Source: Rhodanobacteraceae bacterium
GTDB lineage: Bacteria; Pseudomonadota; Gammaproteobacteria; Xanthomonadales; SZUA-5
Assembly (NCBI GenBank): GCA_016713135.1
Contig: JADJPR010000023.1
Span: forward strand, 682,001 to 746,000
Direction: 5' to 3'
DNA length: 64,000 nt
A model generated the notes under the pieces. It saw nothing but the letters and a program-made list of their open reading frames with translations, had not been told where the DNA came from and did no database searches. Below, piece after piece: positions 23,340 through 31,614 of this stretch; position 1 is the stretch's first letter; each line of letters opens with the position of its first letter. The position numbers and the translations under genes are program-made.

Positions 23340-24157
23340 ATGCGCTTCACCGTCGATGCGTGGTCGGCGTGGGCGCCGGGGCTGGCGGATGCGGACGCCT
23401 GGCGCGCCTGGGCGCGCGCGCCGTGGCGGCCGGTGGGCGAGGAGCGCCCGGACTTGCCGCAGTACCCGATGATGCTGCGCCGGCGCGCCGAGCGGCTGGC
23501 GCGGATGGCGCTGCACACGGTGTCCGGGGTGCGCGGCACGGCGCCCTGCCCGATGGTCTGGGCCTCGCACCGCGGCGAGACCCAGCGCGCGGTGCCATTG
23601 CTGCGCGAGCTCGCCGAGAGCGGCAGCGTGGCCCCCGGCCCGTTCAGCCTCTCGGTGCACAACGCAGTGTCCGCGCTGGAGTCCATCGCGCATGGCGACA
23701 CCGGCAACTACATTGCGCTGGCGGCCGCGGGCGAGAGCGCCGAGCTGGCCGTGGTCGAGGCGCTGGGCCTGCTCGCCGACGGCCACGACGCGGTCATTGT
23801 CACCGTGTACGACGAGACCGTGCCCGACTGCTATCGCCCCTATGTGGACGATGCCGACGCGCCGTTCGCGTGGTCGTGGCGGGTGCGTCCGCGGGCGACG
23901 GGGCGGGATTCGAACTGGGCTGGGGAGGGAAGGGGCGGGGGCCCGGGGGCCGGGGGGGGGGGGGGGGCCCGGGGCGGGGGGGGGGTTTTTGGGTCCGGGC
24001 CCCGCGCGCGCAGGGGCCCGCTGGATGAATCCCGGCGCCGCACGCCCCCGACCACCTCCCACCCGCGCTGCGCGTCCTCGCCTTCTTCCTTTCCGACGCA
24101 GATACCCTGAGCCATGACGGATCGCATTGCCGCTGGACCTGGCGTCGTACTGCCTGA
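23340..24157 (+). pseudogene. apeC: Aryl-polyene ketosynthase-like chain-length factor, frameshifted as assembled
   Basis: The first part (MRFTVDAWSAWAPGLADADA to about position 23890) matches the short ketoacyl-synthase-like partner (KS-N family) that pairs with ApeO and lacks the catalytic Cys (SLSVHNAVSALESIAHG). The frame then breaks: GAGFELGW continues in another frame from about 23900, a G-rich tract of about 70 bp (23924-23993) follows, a stop occurs at 24026, and the true C-terminus LRVLAFFLSD to CRWTWRRTA reappears and ends at 24157. At least two indels are needed to restore the gene. It would overlap apeD by 44 bp. Low-quality sequence is at least as likely as real decay. Confidence 0.75.
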
Positions 24158-24929
24158 TCCGGTCGACCGGCCCTGGCGGGTTCTCGCCACCGGCTTCTGC
24201 TTCGCCATGTTCGGGCTGGGCGGACTGCTGCTGCGCTTGCTGGTGTTCCCACCGCTGGCGCTGGCGGTGCGCGATCGCCGGCGCCGCGCGGAGCTGGCGC
24301 GCGCCGCGGTGCATCGCTGTTTCCGCGGCTTCATCGAGTTGATGCGCCTGAGCGGCGTGCTGCGCTACGAGATCGTCGGCCGCGAGCGCCTGGACCGGCG
24401 CGGCCTGCTGGTGCTGGCCAATCACCCGACCCTGATCGACGTGGTGTTCCTGATCTCGCTGATCGAACACGCCGTGTGCGTGGTCAAGGCGCCGCTGAAA
24501 CGCAATCCCTTCACCCGCGGGCCGGTGCTCGGCGCCGGCTACATCTGCAACGACGATCCCGAGGGTGTGATCGAGGACTGCCGGCGGGCGCTGGACGAGG
24601 GCGGCAACCTGCTGGTCTTCCCCGAAGGCACGCGGACCGCCGAAGATGGCATCATCCGCCTGCGTCGCGGCGCCGCCCAGATCGCAGTGCGCTGCCGCCG
24701 CGACATCACCCCGGTGACCATCTCGTGCGTGCCGCGCAGCCTGACGCGCGCGATCCCGTGGTACGTGGTGCCGATACGCCCGATGCATTTCCGCATCCAC
24801 GTACTGGACGATATCCCGATCGCCGCATACACCGGCGGCGACGAACCCGAAGCGCTGGCGGCACGCCGCCTGACGCAGGACCTGACCGACTATTTCTCGC
24901 GGGAGACCCAAGCCCATGCAGGCGCTTGA
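24114..24929 (+). CDS. apeD: 1-acylglycerol-3-phosphate acyltransferase-like (PlsC) protein of the aryl-polyene cluster
   Basis: A 271-aa acyltransferase with an N-terminal membrane segment (FCFAMFGLGGLLLRLLVFPPLAL). The catalytic motif NHPTLID (H-x4-D type) is near residue 102, FPEGTRT near 170 and VTISCVPRSL near 205. In aryl-polyene clusters this protein probably transfers acyl chains to the membrane anchor that carries the pigment. It overlaps the end of apeC, and its own last 14 bp overlap the first ACP gene, so translation is likely coupled. Confidence 0.88.
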   Translation: MTDRIAAGPGVVLPDPVDRPWRVLATGFCFAMFGLGGLLLRLLVFPPLALAVRDRRRRAELARAAVHRCFRGFIELMRLSGVLRYEIVGRERLDRRGLLVLANHPTLIDVVFLISLIEHAVCVVKAPLKRNPFTRGPVLGAGYICNDDPEGVIEDCRRALDEGGNLLVFPEGTRTAEDGIIRLRRGAAQIAVRCRRDITPVTISCVPRSLTRAIPWYVVPIRPMHFRIHVLDDIPIAAYTGGDEPEALAARRLTQDLTDYFSRETQAHAGA

Positions 24930-25191
24930 ACTGGAGATCAAGGCGTTGATCATCGAGACCCTCGGTCTCGAGGACATGAAGCCCGAAGACATCGATACCG
25001 AGGCCCCGCTGTTCGTCGATGGCCTGGGGCTGGATTCGATCGACGCGCTGGACCTGGGGCTGGCGATCCAGCGCCGCTACGGCATCCACATGTCGGCCGA
25101 TGCCGAAGAGACGCGCGCGCACTTCCGCAGCGTGCGCGCGCTGGCATCGCTGGTGGCGGCGCACCGCGCCTCGCCGGCGGGAGCGGCCTGA
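24916..25191 (+). CDS. apeE: Acyl carrier protein, first
   Basis: A 91-aa ACP with the phosphopantetheine attachment Ser in GLGLDSIDALDLGLAIQ. It is acidic and helical, with an ATG inside the end of apeD. Aryl-polyene clusters normally have two adjacent ACP genes; this is the first. Its carrier role is growth of the polyene as a thioester. Confidence 0.9.
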   Translation: MQALELEIKALIIETLGLEDMKPEDIDTEAPLFVDGLGLDSIDALDLGLAIQRRYGIHMSADAEETRAHFRSVRALASLVAAHRASPAGAA

Positions 25192-25436
25192 TGACTCGCG
25201 ACGAACTCTACGCCAAGCTGGTGGAGGTGCTGGAGCGCACCTTCGACATCGCGCCCGAGCGCATCCACCTGGACGCCAGGCTGGGCGAGGACCTCGACAT
25301 CGACAGCATCGATGCGGTCGACCTGCTGGTCGAACTGAAGCAGATCACCGGCGTGCGCCTGCAGCCGGAGGCCTTCAAGTCGGTGCGCACGCTGCGCGAT
25401 GTGCTCGACGCACTGGTGGCGCTGCTGCCGCAATGA
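25191..25436 (+). CDS. apeF: Acyl carrier protein, second
   Basis: An 81-aa ACP with the motif LGEDLDIDSIDAVDLLVELK holding the modified Ser. Its start overlaps the stop of the first ACP (TGATG), and its own stop overlaps the next start. In the studied aryl-polyene systems the two ACPs have different roles, one for loading and one for elongation. Which is which here cannot be told from sequence. Confidence 0.9.
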   Translation: MTRDELYAKLVEVLERTFDIAPERIHLDARLGEDLDIDSIDAVDLLVELKQITGVRLQPEAFKSVRTLRDVLDALVALLPQ

Positions 25437-25993
25437 GCGCGCGGCGCGCCACGCTCGCGGCCCTGCTGCTGGGCCTGCTGACGCTGGCCTATCCGCTGCT
25501 GGTCTACGCCAGCCTGCGCTGGTTCGAGCCGCGCTGGCTGGGCTTGCTGCTGCTCGCCATCGCCATCGCGCGCCTGGGCGGCGGCCGGCGCGATCCGCTC
25601 GCCTGGGCCACGGCAGCCCTGGCGCTGGCGCTTGCGCTGGTCGCCGGCTGGCTCAACCAGGCCTTGCCGGTGAAGCTCTACCCGGTGGCCGTGAACGCGA
25701 TCATGCTGGCGCTGTTCGGGCTCAGCCTGTGGCAGCCGCCGAGCATGATCGAGCGCCTCGCGCGCCTCAAGGAACCCGAGCTGCCGCCGCACGCGGTGGC
25801 CTACACCCGCCGCGTGACCCAGGTCTGGTGCGGATTCTTCATGGTCAACGGCGCCATCGCGCTGTGGACCGCGCTGGCCGCGAGCGACGCCCAGTGGGCG
25901 CTGTACAACGGACTCATCGCCTACCTGCTGATGGGTGCGTTGTTCGCCGGCGAATGGCTGGTGCGCCAGCGGGTGCGCGCCCGGCATGCCTGA
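25433..25993 (+). CDS. apeG: Aryl-polyene cluster membrane protein (COG4648 type)
   Basis: A 186-aa protein with about five to six hydrophobic segments (LAALLLGLLTLAYPLLVYAS; LGLLLLAIAIARLG; WATAALALALALVAGWL; VAVNAIMLALFGLSLWQ; CGFFMVNGAIALWTALAA; LIAYLLMGALFAGEWLV) and the loop PPHAVAYTRRVTQVWCGFF. It has no known catalytic motif. It starts at 25433, overlapping the ACP stop (ATGA), and ends overlapping the ligase start. Its role is presumably in membrane anchoring or export; that is inference from context. Confidence 0.85.
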   Translation: MSARRATLAALLLGLLTLAYPLLVYASLRWFEPRWLGLLLLAIAIARLGGGRRDPLAWATAALALALALVAGWLNQALPVKLYPVAVNAIMLALFGLSLWQPPSMIERLARLKEPELPPHAVAYTRRVTQVWCGFFMVNGAIALWTALAASDAQWALYNGLIAYLLMGALFAGEWLVRQRVRARHA

Positions 25994-27719
25994 GACCATC
26001 GCCCTCGATACTCTTCTGCCGGCGCTGGCCAATCGCCCGCTGCTGGCCTGGCGCGGCGCGCACAGTGTCGGCGGACCTGCTTTCCTGGCGCGCGTCGGCG
26101 CCTGGCATCGCGCGCTCGACCTGCCCGCCGGCAGCACCCTGGCGCTGGTGCATGGCGATGCGATCGAGTTCGCCGCAGCCCTGTACGCGGCCTGGCTGCG
26201 CCGGCTGGTGGTACTGGTGCCGGGCGACACCCTGCCGGCCACCGTCGCGACCGTCGCCGCCGACGTGGCCGCCCTGGCCGGCGAGTTCGGCGCGGCCACG
26301 ACCCACCCGCAGCCGCCCACGGACGCCGAACCGCTGCCGGCCGCGCTGCCGCTCGGCCTGGCGAGCCCCCTGGTGCTGCAGACCTCGGGCTCGACCGGCA
26401 CACCGCTGCGGGTGCCCAAGACCCTGCGCCAGCTGGACGCCGAAGTACGCACGCTGGAGGCTTGCTTCGGCCATGCGCTCGGCAGCGCGCGGATCGCCGC
26501 CACGGTGTCGCACCAGCACATCTACGGCCTGCTGTTCCGCCTGCTCTGGCCGCTCGCCAGCGGGCGCGCTTTCGAGGCGCACGCGCATCCCTACCTGGAG
26601 TCCGTGGCGCCGCTGCTGGGCGAGGGTGCGACCGCGCTGGTGTCCAGCCCGGCGCACCTGAAGCGGCTGCCGGCGGGCATCGACTGGCATCCGGGCGGGC
26701 GCACGCTGTCGGCGCTGTTCTCCTCCGGCGGTCCGCTGGATGCACCCGCGGCGCAGGCGCTGCAGGCGGCGACCGGCGTGTTGCCGATCGAGGTCTGGGG
26801 CAGCACCGAGACCGGCGGTATCGGCTGGCGCCAGCAAGCGAGCAGCGATACGCCGTTCGCGCCGCTGCCCGGCGTGTCGCTGTCCGCGGATGAGCACGGC
26901 GCGCTGGTCCTGCGCTCGCCGCACCTCGCCAGCGAGGACTGGCAAAGGCTGGCCGATCGCGGCGACCTGGATCCGGATGGGCGGGTGCGCCTGCGCGGGC
27001 GCGACGACCGCATCGTCAAGATCGGCGAGAAGCGTGTTTCGCTCAGCGCCATCGAGCGCGCGGCGGCGGGCGGTCCGTGGCTGAACGAGGTGCGCCTGGT
27101 GGCGCTGCCCGGGGACCGGCTGCAGCTTGGTCTGGTGGGCGTGCCCAACGCTGCTGCGCGCGAGGTCCTGCTCAAGGCCGGCCGGCGCGCGCTGGCGGAT
27201 GCGCTGCGCGCCGGACTGGCCGCGCACTGCGAGCGCGTGGCGCTGCCGCGGCGCTTCCGCTTTGTCCATGCACTGCCGCAGAACAGCCAGGGCAAGACCA
27301 CCGATGCCGCGCTGGCCGCGCTGTTCGCCGACACCGAAACGCGCCCGCTGCTGCCTTTCCACGACTGGCCTATGCGCGAAGCCTGTCGGGCGACCGCGGA
27401 GCTGTGGATAGGCCCGGACCTGTACCATTTCCAGGGCCATTTTCCGGGACAGCCGATCCTCCCCGGCGTGGCCCAGATCGACTGGGCAATCAGCCTGGCG
27501 CGCCAGATGTTCGCGCTGCCGCCGCACCTGGTGCGCATGGAGGCGCTCAAGTTCCAGGCACTGATCCAGCCCGGCACCCGCCTCACCCTGGACCTCGAAT
27601 GGAAGCCAGACCGGCAGCAGTTGGAGTTCCGCGCGCACTCGGCGGCAGGGGCGCATGCGAGTGCCAGGCTCGTGTTCGATAGTGCGTGTTCTGGCGCAGA
27701 GGTGAGACGTGAAACGTGA
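25986..27719 (+). CDS. apeH-apeI: Fused aryl acyl:ACP ligase and FabZ-like dehydratase
   Basis: A 577-aa fusion. Residues 1 to about 455 are an AMP-forming acyl ligase: P-loop TSGSTGTPLRVPK (133 onward), VWGSTETGGIGW, DDRIVKIGEKRVSL and the C-terminal Lys in NSQGKTTDAAL. The rest is a hot-dog dehydratase with FQGHFPGQPILPGVAQIDW (catalytic His). In characterised clusters the ligase (ApeH, starter activation) and dehydratase (ApeI, partner of ApeP) are separate proteins; fused versions also exist. The start overlaps apeG (ATGCCTGA). The final residues (EVRRET) and the stop codon are read from the first words of the following hairpin repeat. Confidence 0.9.
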   Translation: MPETIALDTLLPALANRPLLAWRGAHSVGGPAFLARVGAWHRALDLPAGSTLALVHGDAIEFAAALYAAWLRRLVVLVPGDTLPATVATVAADVAALAGEFGAATTHPQPPTDAEPLPAALPLGLASPLVLQTSGSTGTPLRVPKTLRQLDAEVRTLEACFGHALGSARIAATVSHQHIYGLLFRLLWPLASGRAFEAHAHPYLESVAPLLGEGATALVSSPAHLKRLPAGIDWHPGGRTLSALFSSGGPLDAPAAQALQAATGVLPIEVWGSTETGGIGWRQQASSDTPFAPLPGVSLSADEHGALVLRSPHLASEDWQRLADRGDLDPDGRVRLRGRDDRIVKIGEKRVSLSAIERAAAGGPWLNEVRLVALPGDRLQLGLVGVPNAAAREVLLKAGRRALADALRAGLAAHCERVALPRRFRFVHALPQNSQGKTTDAALAALFADTETRPLLPFHDWPMREACRATAELWIGPDLYHFQGHFPGQPILPGVAQIDWAISLARQMFALPPHLVRMEALKFQALIQPGTRLTLDLEWKPDRQQLEFRAHSAAGAHASARLVFDSACSGAEVRRET

Positions 27720-27883
27720 AACGGAGGAAGTGAAACGTGAAACGTAAAACGTCAATGGGCGGCGGCTCTGATTGACGTTTTACGTTTGACGTTTGACCTT
27801 TTCGCACCGCAACGTCAAAGGACCGCGCCTCCGATTGACGTTTCACGTTTCACGTTTGACCTTTGATTCCTCACGTTTGAAAT
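27700..27883. repeat. Word-hairpin element, GTGAAAC/GTTTCAC type, overlapping the apeH-apeI stop
   Basis: The left arm (about 27700-27755) repeats GTGAAAC with variants GTAAAAC and GTCAAT. Two right-hand blocks (27771-27802 and 27831-27883) carry TTGACGTTTTACG and TTGACGTTTCACG words. A small inner hairpin uses CAACGTCAAAGG (27810-27821). Loops read GGGCGGCGGCTCTGA and GGACCGCGCCTCCGA. It lies between the ligase and the glycosyltransferase gene inside the operon. Confidence 0.88.
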
Positions 27884-27911
27884 TCCCAGAGATTCCGAGC
27901 AGCCCCACCCC

Positions 27912-28655
27912 ATGCCCATCCGCCCCCTGATCGTCATCCCGGTCTACAACCACGAACGCGGCCTGGCGACGATGCTCGACGGGCTGCGCGCGAGTGGGTT
28001 GCCATGCCTGCTGGTGGATGACGGCAGCGAGCCGGGCTGCGCGGCGGCGCTGGCGGAGATGGCGCGGACACACGCCGGCTGGCTGAGTCTGGTCAGCCGC
28101 GCCGAGAACGGCGGCAAGGGCGCGGCGCTGATGACCGGCTTTGCCGAGGCGGCGCGGCGCGGCTACAGCCATGTGCTGCAGATCGACGCCGATGGCCAGC
28201 ACGACACCGCGGACATCCCGCGCTTCCTGGCCGCGGCGCAGGCCAATCCGCAGGCGCTGATCCTGGGCCAGCCGCGCTACGACCAGAGCGTGCCGACCGG
28301 GCGCCTGATCGGGCGCTACGTGACCCATGTCTGGGTCTGGATCAACACGCTGAGCCTGGCGATTGCCGACACCATGTGCGGCTTCCGCGTCTATCCGCTG
28401 GCGCCGGTGCAGGCCGTGCTGGCGCAGGAAAAGCTCGGCTCGCGGATGGATTTCGACACCGAGATCGTGGTCCGCCTGCATTGGCGCGGCGTGCGTGTGA
28501 TCAATCTGCCCACGCCGGTGCGCTACCCTGCCGATGGCGTGTCGCACTTCAAGCTGTGGCTGGACAATTTGATGATCTCGCGCATGCATGCGCGACTTTT
28601 CTTCGGCATGTTGTGGCGTGCGCCGCGGCTGCTGTGGCGGCGGCTTGCCGGATGA
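27912..28655 (+). CDS. Family 2 glycosyltransferase of the aryl-polyene cluster
   Basis: A 247-aa GT-A protein: VIPVYNHERGLATMLDGLR, the acidic motif LLVDDGSEPG, RAENGGKGAALMTGF, the DAD motif in LQIDADGQHDTADI and TMCGFRVYP. It corresponds to the N-terminal half of ApeJ-type glycosyltransferase-acyltransferase proteins; here the acyltransferase half is a separate overlapping gene. It could build the sugar or lipid anchor of the pigment. The start at 27912 is the first ATG after the hairpin. Confidence 0.86.
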   Translation: MPIRPLIVIPVYNHERGLATMLDGLRASGLPCLLVDDGSEPGCAAALAEMARTHAGWLSLVSRAENGGKGAALMTGFAEAARRGYSHVLQIDADGQHDTADIPRFLAAAQANPQALILGQPRYDQSVPTGRLIGRYVTHVWVWINTLSLAIADTMCGFRVYPLAPVQAVLAQEKLGSRMDFDTEIVVRLHWRGVRVINLPTPVRYPADGVSHFKLWLDNLMISRMHARLFFGMLWRAPRLLWRRLAG

Positions 28656-29579
28656 GCGGGGAGCGCCACTGGGCCGACATCGGTGAGGCCGGCTTCGTCG
28701 GCGGCATGCGTTTCCTGGTGTGGACCTACCGCTGGTTCGGGCGGCTGCCGTTCCGCATCGCGCTGTACCCGGTGCTCGGCTACTTCTTCCTGGTGCGCGG
28801 CATCGCGCGGCGGGCGTCGCTGGAATACCTCGGGCGGCTGCAGGCGGCGCACGCGGTGTTCGTCCGGCCGCCCGGCCTAGGCACCGCCTGGCGCCACTTC
28901 CTGAGCTTCGCGGATGCCCTGCTCGACAAGGTGCTGGCGATGGGCGGCGCCTTCACCCTCGAGCAGATCACGATGGACAACCAGCAGGTGGTGCTGCCGC
29001 TGCTGGATGCCGGGCGCGGAGCGGTGATGCTGACCGCGCACGTGGGCAACCTCGAGGTCTGCCAAGCGCTGGCCGAACTGCAGCCCCGGCTGCTTCTGAA
29101 CATCCTGGTGCACCACGTCAACGCGCAGAAGTTCAACCGCTTGCTGGAACGCCAGGGCGCCAGCCAGGTGCGCCTGATCGAGGTGACCGAGATCACGCCG
29201 GCCACGGCGATGGAGCTGGAGCGGCGCGTGGCCGCGGGCGAGATGCTGGTGATCGCCGCCGACCGCCTGACCCCGGGCAGCGCGCGGCGTTCGCTGGCGG
29301 TGCCTTTCCTCGGGCCACGCCGCGCACTTCCCGCAAGGCCCGTTCATCCTCGCCAGCCTGCTGCGCTGCCCGGTGTTCCTGGTTTTCTGCACCCGCCGCG
29401 CCGGCTGCTACCACATCGATTTCGAAACCTTCGCCGAGCGCATCGAGCGGGTCCGCGGCGCGCCGGACGCGGGCCTGCGTCCGTGGATCGAGCGTTACGC
29501 CGCACGCGTCGAGCAGCAATGCCGCCAGGCGCCGCTGCAGTGGTTCAATTTCTATCCCTTCTGGGCGCACCCCGGTTGA
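28652..29579 (+). pseudogene. LpxL-like acyltransferase (ApeJ C-terminal type), one frameshift
   Basis: The ATG overlaps the glycosyltransferase stop (ATGA). About 219 residues read normally (MSGERHWADIGEAGFVGG; catalytic-type motif MLTAHVGNLEVC with His; IAADRLTPGSARRSLAVPFLG). After the GGG at about 29310 the frame is wrong. In the next frame GHAAHFPQGPFILASLLRC continues to MFLVFCTRR and the end QWFNFYPFWAHPG at 29579. Adding one G would restore a protein of about 309 aa typical of this family. So this is either a single-base sequence error in a G run or a real disruption. Confidence 0.8.
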
Positions 29580-29649
29580 CCGCTGCTTTCTCGCGCCACC
29601 GCCGCGCCCGGCTATCCTCCGTCCTTCACGCCGTGCCCACACCTCCCCG

Positions 29650-31194
29650 ATGCCCGACCGCAACCCGACGCCTGTCCGCTTCGACGGCCAGCCATTGACC
29701 ATCGAAGACATCGTCGCGCTGGCCCGCCGGCAACGCCCGGCGGTGCTCGACGACAGCGAGCCCCTGCGCCAGCGGATCCAGGCCGGCGCTGATTTCCTCG
29801 ACCGCGTGCTGGCCGAGGACGGCGTGATCTACGGCGTGACCACCGGCTACGGCGATTCCTGCACCGTCAGCATCCCGACCGGCCTGGCGCTGGAGCTGCC
29901 GCAGCGGCTGTACACCTACCACGGTTGCGGCGCGGGGGCGCTGCTGACGCGCGAACAGACCCGCGCGGTGCTGGCCACGCGCCTGAATTCGCTGGTCCAG
30001 GGCTATTCCGGCGTGAGCTGGCGCCTGCTGCAGCAGCTCGCCGGCCTGCTCCGGCACGATGTGCTGCCGCGTATTCCGTCCGAAGGATCGGTCGGCGCCA
30101 GCGGCGACCTGACCCCACTCAGTTATGTCGCCGCCGTGCTGTGCGGCGAGCGTGAAGTGTGGAAGGGCGAAGGCGCCGAGCCGGCGGCCGATGCGCTCGC
30201 CGCTGCGGGCCTTGCGCCGTTGAAGCTGCGGCCGAAGGAAGGCCTGGCGGTGATGAACGGCACCGCGGTGATGACCGCGCTGGCCTGCCTGGCGCACGCG
30301 CGCGCCGACTACCTGTCGCGCCTGGCCACCCGCATCACCGCGCTGGCGGTGGTGGTGATCGACGGCAATCCGCACCACTACGACGAGCGCCTGTTCGCGG
30401 TGAAGCCGCATCCGGGACAGATGCGCGTGGCCGCGCGGCTGCGCGCGGACCTGGCCGCCGACCGCCCGCCGCGCAATGAGCAGCGCCTGCAGGATCGCTA
30501 TTCGCTGCGCTGCGCGCCGCACGTGCTGGGCGCGCTGGAAGATGCGCTGCCCTGGCTGCGAACGCTGATCGAAACCGAGCTCAACAGCGCCAACGACAAC
30601 CCGATCATCGATCCGGATGACCTGCGCGTGCTCCACGGCGGCCATTTCTACGGCGGTCACATCGCGATGGCGATGGACACCCTGAAGTGCCAGGTGGCCA
30701 ACCTGGCCGATCTGCTCGACCGCCAGATGGCGCTGCTGGTGGATGCGCGCTACAACCACGGGTTACCGGCCAACTTGTCCGGCGCCAGCGGCAGCCGACG
30801 GCCGATCAACCACGGCCTGAAGGCGCTGCAGATCAGCGCCTCGGCCTGGACCGCCGAAGCGCTCAAACAGACCCTGCCGGCCTCGGTATTCAGCCGCTCC
30901 ACCGAGTGCCACAACCAGGACAAGGTGAGCATGGGCACGATCGCCGCGCGCGACTGCCTGCGCGTGCTGGAACTGGCCGAGCAGGTCGCCGCGGCGCTGC
31001 TGGTCACGGTGCGCCAGGGCATCGAACTGCGCCTGAAACTGACGCCCGGCAGTACGCTGCCGACAGCGCTGGCGACGATGCAGCAGGATCTCGCGGCCCG
31101 GATCGGGTTCATTGACGAGGACCGCGCGCTCGACCGCACCCTGGTCGAACTGATGGCCGCGATCGATGCCCGCGCGTGGCCACTGTATGACTGA
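29650..31194 (+). CDS. Aromatic amino acid ammonia-lyase (HAL/TAL family)
   Basis: A 514-aa MIO-dependent lyase. The self-cyclising triad Ala150-Ser151-Gly152 is in SVGASGDLTPLSYVA. Other family motifs: YGVTTGYGDS, NSANDNPIID, and the Gln/Glu-rich SRSTECHNQDKVSMGTIAARDCL. At the substrate-selectivity position the loop reads LYTYHGCG, that is Tyr-His, not the Ser-His of histidine lyases or His-Leu of the Rhodobacter-type tyrosine lyase. In an aryl-polyene cluster the expected job is to make a cinnamate or 4-coumarate starter; a tyrosine lyase feeds flexirubin synthesis in Bacteroidetes. No histidine-utilisation genes are nearby. Confidence 0.88.
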   Translation: MPDRNPTPVRFDGQPLTIEDIVALARRQRPAVLDDSEPLRQRIQAGADFLDRVLAEDGVIYGVTTGYGDSCTVSIPTGLALELPQRLYTYHGCGAGALLTREQTRAVLATRLNSLVQGYSGVSWRLLQQLAGLLRHDVLPRIPSEGSVGASGDLTPLSYVAAVLCGEREVWKGEGAEPAADALAAAGLAPLKLRPKEGLAVMNGTAVMTALACLAHARADYLSRLATRITALAVVVIDGNPHHYDERLFAVKPHPGQMRVAARLRADLAADRPPRNEQRLQDRYSLRCAPHVLGALEDALPWLRTLIETELNSANDNPIIDPDDLRVLHGGHFYGGHIAMAMDTLKCQVANLADLLDRQMALLVDARYNHGLPANLSGASGSRRPINHGLKALQISASAWTAEALKQTLPASVFSRSTECHNQDKVSMGTIAARDCLRVLELAEQVAAALLVTVRQGIELRLKLTPGSTLPTALATMQQDLAARIGFIDEDRALDRTLVELMAAIDARAWPLYD

Positions 31195-31609
31195 GACGCC
31201 CGCGGCCTGGCAGGCCGACACCCTGATCGACCCGGCCTTTTTCGATATCGACCCGATGGAGATCGTCTGGCACGGCAACTATGTGAAATACCTCGAGGTG
31301 GCGCGCTGCACCCTGCTCGACCAGATCGACTACAACTACTACCAGATGAAGGACTCCGGCTACGCCTGGCCGATCGTGGACCTGCACCTGCGCTACGTGC
31401 AGCCGGTGCGCTTCCGCCAGAAGATCCGCATCAACGCGAAGATCATCGAGTGGGAGCACCGCCTGAAGATCCACTACCGCATCTGCGACGACGCCAGCGG
31501 CCGCAAGCTCACCACCGGCCACACGGTGCAGGTGGCGGTGGACATCCGCAACGGCGAACTGCAGTTCGAGACCCCGCCGGTGTTGCGGCGGAAGCTGGGG
31601 CTGGCGTGA
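31187..31609 (+). CDS. apeK: Hot-dog acyl-CoA/ACP thioesterase (YbgC/4HBT type)
   Basis: A 140-aa protein with the 4HBT motif DIDPMEIVWHGNYVKYLE (Asp catalytic region, His) followed by ARCTLLDQIDYNYYQMKDSGY and RYVQPVRFRQKIRI. It overlaps the lyase gene by 8 bp. In the aryl-polyene pathway this thioesterase probably releases or proof-reads acyl-ACP intermediates. An upstream in-frame start would add seven residues inside the lyase gene; the ATG at 31187 is preferred. Confidence 0.88.
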   Translation: MTETPAAWQADTLIDPAFFDIDPMEIVWHGNYVKYLEVARCTLLDQIDYNYYQMKDSGYAWPIVDLHLRYVQPVRFRQKIRINAKIIEWEHRLKIHYRICDDASGRKLTTGHTVQVAVDIRNGELQFETPPVLRRKLGLA

Positions 31610-31614
31610 GCCGC

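Noticed and set aside
29650..31194. Histidine utilisation gene hutH
   Set aside because: No hut genes are adjacent, the selectivity residues differ from histidine lyases, and the gene overlaps the pigment thioesterase gene.
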